Origin: Whitmania pigra
Taxonomy: Eukaryota > Annelida > Clitellata > Hirudinida > Haemopidae
Direction of reading: 5' to 3'
NCBI GenBank assembly: GCA_021613335.1
Contig: JAJTWR010000159.1
Span: 2,080,001 to 2,144,000 of the forward strand
DNA length: 64,000 nt
Shown: in pieces, positions 50,835-62,042 of the stretch
How the letters are laid out: every line of letters starts with the position of its first letter
How positions within the stretch are numbered: the stretch's first letter is position 1
Made by a program: the position numbers and the translations under genes
The notes under the pieces: generated by a model
What the model saw: only the letters and a program-made list of their open reading frames with translations
Databases searched by the model: none
Told to the model about the DNA's origin: nothing

Positions 50835-51544
50835 GTTTATTATTTGCCTTTTTTTTTATATAAACTATCAATGGCAGTAAAAATATTTGGCTTGATTGTT
50901 CAATGTTATTTAAATATCTTACATTACACCCACATTTTGTTAGCATTAAAAAAAATTAAACTGAGAATATAATATGTCTTCAACTACTTAATCATACTAT
51001 TTATCTACCATCAGAAAATGTCATTTATGGGATGACATAGAAAAAGGCACTATAAACTCGTACAACCGAACGGATTCCAACAAAAACCACTGATGATTCT
51101 CAACAAGGCGGAAAGTTCGACTTCGATAGGGATTGCTAGTTTGAAGATTTTGCAGGCGAATACGTACTTTGTAGATATTAGCTTTATATTCCAGTTGCGA
51201 TTCGGTTTCGAAGTATTTGGCTGCCAATAAAGTTTCTGTTCATCTTTATAGAGTTGGAATATTCATCAAAGACCCAACAACAGTATCAGTTGTATATTAT
51301 AATATCATACCAATTCTACAACTAGACTTCATCTCACATAACTAATTTTGATTTGGAGAAATTTGAGGAATTTAATTCTGATTATGTTTGACCGTCCAGC
51401 TTTGTGTGTCTGTTATTTATTATTATTCGCACGAACACGTCACACAGAAACAAATACGTTAGTCGGGCTTTTGAACGAGTGCGAGTATTAAGAAGTTTGC
51501 AACTAAGACATTGAATTTTAATATTAATTTAATTAACACGCTAA

Positions 51545-52269
51545 ATGGCGGACGAAGGTGAGCCTATCGTCGAAACTCAGGCGATCGTCTCACAACCTCT
51601 CAAGGTAGATTTTAATCCTCGTCCTGAAACCAACCAATGGAAAGTTGGCTTGTTTTCCTGTAGAGATGATTTGAAGCTATGTGAGAAGAAAGAATAATTT
51701 CTTATGTTTCAATCATTATCCATCATCAAATTTCAGACAAATTATGAATTTTTAGATTTCATTCCTACATTTGCCCACTTAACCATGGCCAACTTATTTT
51801 AGGCTTTTGTGGGACGTTCTGTCCATGCTACCTCGGCATAAAGATCAGCAAAGCCCTTAAAGAGTTTCCCCTTGTGTGGCTTCTGGCTAGTTGCCTTCCA
51901 TTGCGGTTGAGGCTGCGCTATTTACACGGCATCAGGGTCAGTTGAACCAACAAAGACAAAATACGGTTTCTTGTGACCTGGTCTAGTGTTGTTAGACTTC
52001 TGCCTCTGAAGATGGCAGCACGGATTCGAAATCAGCTCAAAATGAATTTAATTTAATTAATAATCAATAATTAGTTTAGGGTCTGATTAGGTTCATATAC
52101 TAATATTATTAAGTAGATACACTTGAATCTGAATTTGAATTTGTAGGCATACAATAAAAGAATTTTTATTCAGGGTAGCATACTGGAGGATTGGTCTGTG
52201 TCAGGCTTCTGCTTTCCATGCTCCCTTTGTCAGATGTACAAAGAACTCGAATTGAATGGTCACCTGTAA
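51545..52269 (+). CDS. PLAC8-domain protein (cornifelin-like)
   Basis: Three phase-matched exons: 51545-51680, 51803-51936 and 52174-52269 (121 aa, typical for the family). The PLAC8 signature is clear: NQWKVGLFSC, then CFCGTFCPCYLGIKIS, and later RYLHGIRGSILEDWSVSGFC followed by FPCSLCQMYKELEL. PLAC8 proteins are small, Cys-rich and membrane-associated. Plant and fungal relatives have been linked to metal and calcium transport, and animal roles are varied. The copy appears complete. Confidence 0.92.
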
Positions 52270-54148
52270 TTTAGGTTCTTGAAAATGGATTTGTAAAATT
52301 AAGCTTGTTAAAAGTTGTTTTTTTTTGAAAATTATTAAACAAAATTTAATGATAAATATTAAAGAAAATGGTAATAAGTCTAAATTTAATACTGTGGCCT
52401 ACTGATATCATGTGAAAAGACATCACCGCTAAACATTATTTATAGAGGAAAGGGAGTAAACAGGCTACATAAAGAAAGATTTATTCTGCAACGTATGTAG
52501 ATTTGTCAAAGTGTTGTAAAAATCTATTTAGTAAATAGAATAGGGTCTGCTCTTTATTTTGCAACACATGTGAAACAATAAAAGTGTGTTTGCGTGCAAA
52601 AGACTGAAAAGTAGCACCACTCGTTCTATCTACTTAGGATAATGCTAATTTTAACCAATTTTACTCACTCAGTTTATGAGTAAAAACAACAAAAGTTTTT
52701 TAACCAAATTTCTTAAAAAACACAGCATAGCTGAAATAACAAGTACACAATATCAAATGGAAACAACGCAATATTTTGAGATTCTGAATGTTTTTGTTTT
52801 AACTCTTAATTAAACTTATTAAACTTAAAGCGGGTGTTTTTAATAGATGATTCCGATAGCTAAAATCAAAAGGTTCAACGGTTCGCCATCTTGAATATTT
52901 ATTGTAGGCGTACGATGCCTGAATCACCAGGTAGCCCGTTTTACCCGCTAACAGGGTACTATGGATTTAACTAAAATTTATGGCATTCTTCTATATTTTG
53001 ACCCTGCAAAAGTTGGTTTCGTAAAATGGAAGAGTATAACACGCATTAAAATGTGTTTAGTGTTATTTTCAAACAATTAACCACAAGCGCAGCGAACAAA
53101 TTATTTAGACCAATTTATTTTAGCGATTTACCTGTTACGACGATTTCGACAAAAAAGCATGTAAAAAAATTTAATTTTTGAGTCAAGCATTATTTATTTT
53201 CACAACCGAACATAAACTCATTATTCGTGCAAAAAAAAGTTTCATGTTGTTCAATTTTCATAGTGCTTTTACTGACTGCCCATTTTATCCAGCTATCCCG
53301 TTTTATTCCCCTTTTCTACGGCGGAGATATTCTGTAAACCTTTATAAATATTTTGGGAACAACTTTGATTTTATTTTCGTTTCTAAGATATTTAAGATTG
53401 TGCCCTAAAAATAAGTGTTGTAAAGTTAAAAAAATATCCTGTTGACATCTTATTGAAAACGAGATAAGCTTTATTGTTTTAATCTACTTTTTCCCCTTTT
53501 AAGCAATTTTACTCAACCAAGCACAACAATAACGAGCACCAAAGCAACAGAAACCAAATAAATTAGCTCAAGGGTCGGCTTTAAGGAAACGCACGCTTCC
53601 GCCATCGGACTGACTCTCATGAGCACATTACAAGTAAGCACCGAAAGAAATTTTTTGTAACCATAAGCATAGCGTCAGAGGCGCTTCCTGTAACCATTTA
53701 TATATCGCTCCTTCCCAAGAGCGTTGGCGGCAGTGCAGGGTGGGTTTTGAACACGACACATTACGACTGTTGCCATTACCATCGTCTGCGGGCACGTAAC
53801 CTATTTGGCTAACCTGCACGCCCATTTTAAGAACATGCTTTAGACATTTGTTTTGTTTAAACTTCTTTTCTGTACCACTTTCCACTTTCAAGTGAGCAAA
53901 ACGGGGTACCGTTGGTGGGACAAAATGAGGAGATGGAGTCCACAAAACGCACCTCAGTTGATAAAATAATTACCGGAAGAAAAGTGACCTCTAAGTGGTG
54001 TTTCTAACGACTTTTAATAGGCGAATGATTTACTTCCAGATTTATTTTGGATTGTTTCATTAAACTTTTCTTCACATAATGGTTGAGTTATTTATGACGT
54101 CACTCGATCTTCTTTTAATCATTTCACAGCTTTTATTGATTATATTTG
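52270..54148. other. Intergenic, PLAC8 to ZPBP-like
   Basis: No gene supported. A minus-strand open frame at 53945-53628 (105 codons) lacks splice context and family resemblance. An acceptor-like sequence (TTTTAATCATTTCACAG) ends at 54129, 19 nt before the next start codon, suggesting a leader exon for the ZPBP-like gene. Confidence 0.4.
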
Positions 54149-57100
54149 ATGACTAAATTAGCGATAAGCATTCTCTGCGTGCTTTTCGTTCGACGTTTTT
54201 CATCGAAGAGATTCGTTGGGGATGGTGATAAATTTTTGCGGATTTTAGCTAAGATGGGTTTTCATGATATTTCAAACACTTTAGGGTTTATGGTTCGTGA
54301 GATGGAAAGCCTCGTTGTTCCTTGTTGGAACCAGTGGAACCCAAAATTCACAGTTGCTAAATATCGCTGGATCGACCACCTCGGTCGCAGTGCCCTGAGG
54401 AATTTCATGGTCTTACACGGGGATGGAACCATGGAGATAAGAGCAGCTCAGTCATCGGACACGGGTTCCTACGCTTGCATCATCAATGTTCCTGGAGAAG
54501 AAGAGCTGCAACTCCACTATGGAATCACAGGTGACTTTTGCATCACATTTGATTTTTTTCTAAGACGTTCGTGTTTTTATTCCAGTGTACAAACTGGGCA
54601 AATGTTACATGGAGTATCCGTTCATTTACTATGTGCTCGATTGCAACACGCACCTAACCAGGCTAAAGAAAAGAGAACTTCTTCAAGTGGCTTGCAATAA
54701 TTTCCAAAGCTTCTGCCCCTTCGTTGCTGAAGCACATTGCAAGGATTATCTTGTAAAGGTTCAGAGGATGACCATCTCACAGATTCATTATTACTTTATA
54801 TTCCCAAATTTCAAAGTATAGTAAAACTGTGACTAGTCAAAAACGACCCCTGCACAGTTTTATCCAATATCAAGATGTCTAGGTTTAACCAAATGAAATT
54901 GTAAACATATACAAATTGTTAAATAGAAACAAAATTTAACACATTTGTAGACAGTATATAAGAACAAACTGCGCAGCTATTATAATTTATTACAAAATGT
55001 TTTGACATCAGTTTGGTTTATTCTGTATCCCTCAACTTTGCCTTCCAGATTTTATCCTAGATCCTGAAATGATGTTTTCTGAGGAAGGCGTTGAATTGGC
55101 CTTTATTAAAATTTAAGTAGGCTAAAGCATTTGGAATGATTGTTTAAGACGAATATTTTACATAAATTTAAAGCAAAGCGAGCAAGGACGAGTAGCCAGA
55201 CAAGCGAGCGGTAGAAAAGGAACAGACGAACTTGAAAATGAGGACTGGAAGGAATTGGTTATTTACCTCCGCCTCAATCCTCAGGCAGGATTTAGAGCTG
55301 CTACCTGTGACACATCATGCATGAAGTCCCAATACGTTCAACACTTTAATGTCATAGTCAGTCATACTTGTATCTTTCTGATCGTTTCATTTTTTGACGT
55401 TTCATTACGGTGAAATCGTTCAGGGTCATAATCTGATTCCTCAGCTTATACAAAGAGAAATAAACAATAAGAATGAAGCTTATGGAATCATGATATACAA
55501 CAAGGAGGCCACTGGCCGTGAAACTACAATGGTCACGTACTGCGAGAAAGGCTATGAACTTAGAGATAGCATTATTTGTGGTAAAGGACACTACATAAAT
55601 TTATCTCGAGGAAAACAATTAATTTAATATCTTCATGTGACCCAGTACCCTGTAACCCCGGATATTACTCAGACGATACGATGGTTGGAGAATTCGTGAC
55701 AATTGATGACGATCATAGAATCATCACGAGGTGCAAAAAATGTCCTGTCAATACCTGGCAGTCTATGTACGGATCGTCATCGTGCAACAAATGTCCTTAT
55801 TCAACCATCAATCCGAGACGAGGTTCTACCAGGCAATCGGACTGTAACGGTATGCTAATCATTCATTCTCCTCTTTATTCTCGGTTGTGATTGGTTTACT
55901 TGCGATGCAAGTTTTGTTAAAAAATGTTGTTGTTGAATTTCAGACGAAGTGGATGAACAGCATCCAGGAGTCACCAGGAGAGGTTTGATCATCGGAGGCC
56001 TTTTTCTTTTAACCATGGCGTTCTGCTGTGGTTTGTAAGTTGGATATTAAATGATGTAATTTATGAACAGATGTAAAGATAATAAATGATGTAATTTATG
56101 AACAGATGTAAAGATAATAATTTATAGTTTATGACAAGTTTATAACAACGGAGAAACATTGTTTCGAACTGGCATTTGTGCTTCAAAACAGGTTTGGATA
56201 CTTATTCAGGAGAGGTATACTAAAAGTAGAAAAAAAGGAAAAGCCTAAAAAGATGAAAGTTAGTTATTAAAATTATAATTGTTTAGAGTGAGAAAGAGAG
56301 GTTATCATTTAATATGATATTATTTAATCATTTATACATGATAAATTATTCCTAATATTTTAAAAATGCATTCAAATAAAAATGTATTTAGATTAGCGGG
56401 AAGCCAACGAACACAATCAGGTGAGGTCGACGGGTTTCAATTTTCATTTTTGCAATCACAACTTGCAAGGAAATTTCAAATTAATTAAAAATCAAAAACG
56501 TCTACTCCCAAATTACTGAAGACAAACACCGGCAAATCAAAGCAAAGCAGATACTGTTGCTCCCCCAGCACCTACAAAAGTAAGATGAATTCAGCTTCAT
56601 ATTCTTGATACTCATTTGGTTTTTCTGTTTTATATTAATTTTTGGCTTTTAACACTAAACGGATTTATAGGGAATAACTTTTAAAGTTATCGAAATAATT
56701 CAGAAACCCTCTCCACCGGTAACTTCTGCAGCAGAAAAAACCCCGTCTGTCCCACCTGCTTCAAAACAGGCTAATGGTGGTGCGAAGAATTATTACCATT
56801 ATTTTTAATATTTAAAACTTTCAAGTCAACCTCCTTTTCCACTTTCTAAGGAAAACCTCAGCAGCCGATTTCTGCGCCTTCTTCTAATGCAGTTACTCAG
56901 GCGCCTCCAACTACAACATCCGCAACTCAAGTACAAGCACCTGTTAATACAGCATGTCCACCAGTGACTACGACATGTCCATCTGTTACTACAACATGTC
57001 CACCTGCAATAACAACATGTCCACCTGTAACTACAACATGTCCACCTGTGACTACAATATGTCCACCTGTAACAACAACATGTCCACCTGTAACAACAAC

Positions 57101-59965
57101 ATGTCCACCTGTGACTACAACATGTCCACCTGTAACAACAACATGTGCACCTGCAATTACAACATGTCCACCTGTAGCTACAACATGTCCACCTGTGACT
57201 ACAACATGTCCACCTGTGACTACAACATGTCCACCTGTGACTACAACATGTCTACCTGTGACTACAACATGTCCACCTGTGACTACAACATGTCCACCTG
57301 TGGCTACAACATGTCCACCTGTGACCACAACATGTCCAACTGTGACTACAACATGTCCACCTGTGACTACAACATGTCCACCTGTGACTACAACATGTCC
57401 ACCTGTGACTACAACATGTCCACCTGTGACTACAACATGTCCACCTGTGACTACAACATGTCCACCTGTGACTACTTCATGTCCACCTGTAACAACAACA
57501 TGTCCACCTGCTACTACGACGTGTCCACCTGTAACACCAACATGTCCACCTGTTACTGCAACATGTCCACCTGTTACTACGACGTGTCCACCTGTAACAA
57601 CAACATGTCCACCTGTGACTACAACATGTCCAACTGTCACTAAAACGTGTCCAACTGTAACTACAACGTGTCCACCTGTGACTACAACATGTCCGCCTGT
57701 AACAACAACATGTCCACCTGTAACAACAACATGTCCACCTGTAACAACAACATGTCCACCTGTAGCTACAACATGTCCACCTGTAGCTACAACATGTCCA
57801 CCTGTAACTACAACATGTCCACCTGTCACTACAACATGTCTACCTGTAACTACAACATGTCCACCTGCTACTACGACATGTCCACCTGTAACAACAACAT
57901 GTCCACCTGTAGCTACAACATGTCCACCTGTAGCTACAACATGTCCACCTGTAGCTACAACATGTCCACCTGTAGCTACAACATGTCCACCTGTAACTAC
58001 AACATGTCCACCTGTCACTACAACATGTCTACCTGTAGCTACAACATGTCCACCTGTAGCTACAACATGTCCACCTGTAGCTACATCATGTCCACCTGCT
58101 ACTACAACATGTCCACCTGTCACTACAACATGTCTACCTGTAGCTACAACATGTCCACCTGTGGCTACAACATGTCCACCTCAAGTACAAGCACCTGCAA
58201 CAACCTGTGCACCTCAAGTACAAACACCTGCTACAACCTGTGCACCTCAAGTACAAGCACCTGCTACAAACTGTGCGACTCAAGCACAACCCACTACCAC
58301 TGCTGTATCAGAAAAGTGAGTTGATAATTATTTTTGAATATGAATCTTGGGAGATTTCTGAAAAAGAACAATCTAAATGGATTTGTGTACATTCATGGAT
58401 GTGCCTAAATAAATAAATAACATAAAAACATCTTGTGACTAACCTTATTGACTATTAATAAATGCAGACCTGGGCTTGGAAAAGGTGCTCCTTTGACCGG
58501 GAATGGAAATCCCAATCCATCAGTTGGTTCTGGGGATCATCGTAAACCACGAACACCTCTTCTACCGAAGCCCATCAACAACACGTTGTAATTGCTTTCT
58601 TCAAATATGTCGATTGCATTCAAAATTGTGAAAGAGAGACTAAGCTTATTATCATGAAGTTATAAAACGTTAATTGAGGAAATCGAAAAAATTGTTTTGA
58701 TTGTAATTGGTTGGTTTATTTGCATGACTAACAGGCAGCCACCAATCGTAGCAATCAACACTTCTCTTCCTCACCTAGTTAGACATGATGGCTCCTTCAT
58801 TTCTTATGTTCAGACAACTACTTGTATCACAACAGCAGCCAATTTGACGAGGTAATTTGATTTGTTTAAATTAATAACAATTTGATTATGAACATTGATG
58901 AATCTATACACATAATGTAGGACATTATCGGACGTTCACCGAGCCATGTTTGACGTTAATTGGAAGGCTAGTGGTAGAAGAGAGGTCCCTTCAAGTTGCG
59001 TACTTCAGTGTTACACAAACCCTCCAGTTGTCAACATGGGATTTCAAAATCCTTGCGATCATTCTCACTTTGGAAAGTATTTCTCTATAGATTCGTGCTC
59101 GACTGTGGTGCCTTGCGATCATATGATTCCTGCCTATGAACCTATTTCGAATTTTAATGCTTGTAATGTCAATCATGAACTTGGTCGTTGTTACGAATCA
59201 ACACCTTCATTAATTGGAGGTAATAGATTCGCAAACCATTCATATTTCCACAGCAATCCAAACAATGAAAATCGCAGGCTTCAAAACATGTTTGAGTTAC
59301 CTGCGCTTAACTTCAATGGATCTAACATGACTTCCCACTCTGCTATGAAGAAGAATAATTTTAAAAGTTCTCCCTTTACTTGTTCCAATTCAGTCGATGA
59401 CAGGTCTTTTAAGTCCGCATCCAACAACCCCTTCTTAAAAACGATTTATCCCAACACGTCCAGGAATCACGTTCACGCATGCAACTCCACTTCGAAACCT
59501 TCGAAAAATTCAAGATTTTCAAGCGGCTTCATGAAAACTGAAGCGGGTTCAAACGCGGTTTTTACGAGTGCAGTAATTCCGAGCATAGTTACCGTTGTCA
59601 CGGGAGGAAATTCCGCTGGTGTCTCAAGTTCAACGAAGCCTATTCCGAGTATCAGAAAAACTCTTCTTACAAATAATCTGAACAAAAGACACGTCCAAAC
59701 AATAGATTATCAGAATCTCAACATGTCAAACGCTGCACAGTTTTCAGATAAAATAGAGAACGCTGAAGAATTCAATAACTTTTGTCGATCGAATTTGGCT
59801 CCACTTATTCAGGAAGAAAATCAACAGAGCCAAAAGTCGTGGTTTATTGAGGAAAATTGTGTGCTTCCAACAAAGCTTTCCCAATCTGTCCATGAAAGAA
59901 GTATTTGCGTTGAGAACAAACACAGCACCTCGAGAAAGAAACGAAGTAGAAGACGCAGACATTAG
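54149..59965 (+). CDS. ZPBP-like membrane protein with long Thr/Cys/Pro repeat tail
   Basis: Fourteen exons, all junctions in phase, 1368 aa: 54149-54530, 54586-54815, 55285-55356, 55424-55580, 55646-55849, 55944-56034, 56192-56258, 56392-56420, 56522-56579, 56704-56776, 56851-58315, 58468-58584, 58735-58851 and 58921-59965. Signal peptide (LAISILCVLFV); Ig-like domain (SSDTGSYACIINV); a region matching zona-pellucida-binding proteins (YLVKVQRMTISQIHYYFIF, ATCDTSC); a Cys-rich GCC2/GCC3-like module (CNPGYYSDD, CPVNTWQSMYGSSSCNKC); one transmembrane helix (about residues 363-384, LIIGGLFLLTMAFCCGL). The tail of nearly 1000 residues has Pro-rich linkers, about 58 TCPPVTT heptads (residues 489-896), 11-residue QVQAPATTCAP units, and a 348-residue exon ending RKKRSRRRRH. 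AATAAA is at 60003-60008. ZPBPs are sperm acrosomal proteins without such a tail. An isoform stopping at 58319 (AATAAA at 58408) is possible. The weakest link is whether exons 12-14 always belong. Confidence 0.75.
56952..58176 (+). repeat. Coding 21-bp minisatellite (TCPPVTT heptads)
   Basis: About 58 copies of ACATGTCCACCTGTGACTAC plus A, with no frame-breaking insertion over 1.2 kb. Variation is mostly at the Val/Thr codons (GTG, GTA, GTC, GTT; ACT, GCT, ACA). It is flanked on both sides by 33-bp units encoding QVQAPATTCAP-type peptides, so a second repeat type brackets the array. All six frames are largely open because the unit is a multiple of three, giving false 398-aa (minus) and 229-aa (plus) frames. 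Confidence 0.95.
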
Positions 59966-62042
59966 TTGCTTTTAGTTCCATATTTCCGACATAAACTGAT
60001 TAAATAAAATAAGCGTTAATATTAGCGTTCAAATAGATTTGCATTCTGTTCCTGGTTTAAAAATGGCATGATTTAATATGGCAATGTCTTAATATTTGTG
60101 GGAAAACTCATCAATCCCCACAAGAATAAAACAAACAAAAAACCTTCTGAAACAGTTTAAATTAGGTTTTCAAGTATCCCAACATCTGCAAATGTTGACC
60201 AAATGAATAAAAGTGGTAAAATCAACTCACTGGTTGGTATCAAAAGTTGACAGGATGCCGTTAAACCTAACCCTAGCGGAAAAGTGTCGAAGTTTGCTCA
60301 TCGGGAGTTGGCTTTTGCTTGTCACTGAACCGTAGCTAGGATTTTTGGAGAGACTGATAATTTGGCACCCCCTAGATCCCCAAATCACTCTTCCCTATGC
60401 TACTCCGCTTTCATTTCCGCAAGTGCTGTTTCATAAAAAAATTTTCAAACGTCGCATTGTTTAATTAATCGTGTGTTTCCAATTCACCTATTTCGACAGC
60501 AGTCTAGGATGAAAAATTGTCTTCTGACATCTTGTTGCATTCGGTGGCAGAACGGATTCGAATTTTGTTGCGGGAGCAGTCCTGACCATCTAGCTATGCG
60601 ACGGACATTAACAAAAAATAACAACCAGATACATTCTAGAGTTTGCTAATGTAACCAGTAAAATCTCATATTCTGGACAGAGACAAGTTATTTCATGATT
60701 TTTTCGAATGTCAACTAACAGGTGACTCTTGTACTTATACCAACGAGAGAAAGGAATTCATTTGTTTGTGCTTGACCTTACTCTTCAAATAAAGAAATAA
60801 ATCCAGCCTAGGAAAATCAATCTTTGCCGATTTATTGATTCTTGAGATTGACTTTATTCTACCAAAATGATAAATTGGTGACCAAGCGAGTAATAGTGGT
60901 AGTGTTTTATTAATGCCCTCAGCATAATTTGACAAGTATTATTTATTTGATTAAAGTCCGTTGCATAATGTCTAAGCAAGAGAAGTTTTTACAGAGGTCG
61001 AACGCCAAGATTTTTAATTGCTCTCACGTGCAATACTATGTACCGGCGTCATTGCATATGTAAATTGCTTTGCATTGTATGGAATTATGATAGAAAAAGA
61101 TCATTTTGACAATAGCGAATGAGTAAATTGAAATGCATTAGAGTATAAGAATCAACAAATATGTATTGTGATGTATGTATTAATGACAACATCGAAGTTT
61201 TAAGAAAAATGTTAAAAGTCTTGAAAGTGCTTAATGCGCATTTTTGTGAAATTGTTTATTATAATATTATCTTTGTGCAAATAAAATAGCATTTCACTCT
61301 TAAATTGTCACACGAAAAGCATTTGTGATTAGAAGTTACTAAGTAATATTAAAATTACAGTTTTCTGGCGCTAACAGACTTCAAATTGTATTATCATCTG
61401 CTTCCTGTGTTTGGCAGCGATTGGATTACATAGTTTGTTTTATGCGCCGATAGAAGTCAAATGTTAAGGATTGTTGAATAAAAAATTATTAAAAGTCAAC
61501 TGTGTGTTTAAAACTTGTTGGCGAGAATCCTGATTGTCTTTTGGCCATAGGTATTTCTTCATAAATCGTACTTTTAATACTTAACACATGCCTGAAATCT
61601 CCATTAACATGTGTATTGTTAACGGCTTCGGATCATAAACAAATCAAAATGTTTTGTTTTAACTTTATGGTTTATTTGAACAATAATTTGTAAAATTTGT
61701 GCGAACAGTGTTTTTGTTGACATGACTTGAGCTGGCAATGATTTTATATATGTACGACTAAGCCGTTGATAAGGTGTTTGGATTAAGTAATTGGCTTTTG
61801 GGAGACTGGTATTAGTGATGATTATATTGACATCTGCTCTCACCACATTGCCTGCTATTAAGAATTGTTGTCAAAAGTATTTCCAAAACTTTTATTTGAC
61901 GTTTGTTTTGGCCATCGTGCTAAAGTATTGAAACAACTTACAGGAAATATTTGTAAAACATTAATGAAAACTCAAACTATCTAACGTTGACATACAGTTG
62001 TGATAATACAAAGTATATTTCTACATTTAAGTAACCCTTGCA
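59966..62042. other. Intergenic, ZPBP-like to KASH5-like
   Basis: After the ZPBP-like polyadenylation signal (60003-60008) no gene was found on either strand. GC-richer fragments near 60330-60390 (CCGTAGCTAGGATTTTTGG) and 60550-60600 (CATCTAGCTATGCGACGG) look like transposon remnants. Confidence 0.45.

Noticed and set aside
55048..55127. Extra ZPBP-like exon (DFILDPEMMFSEEG) after the acceptor CCTTCCAG
   Set aside because: Its frame does not fit the phase-0 donor at 54815 (it would read a stop after three codons), whereas exon 55285-55356 fits both sides.
56927..58123. 398-codon minus-strand open frame (VVVTGGH-type repeats) and plus-strand 229- and 225-codon frames over the 21-bp array
   Set aside because: They are shadows of the in-phase plus-strand frame. 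A 21-bp unit without stops stays open in nearly all frames, and only the TCPPVTT frame connects by phase-matched splicing to both neighbours.
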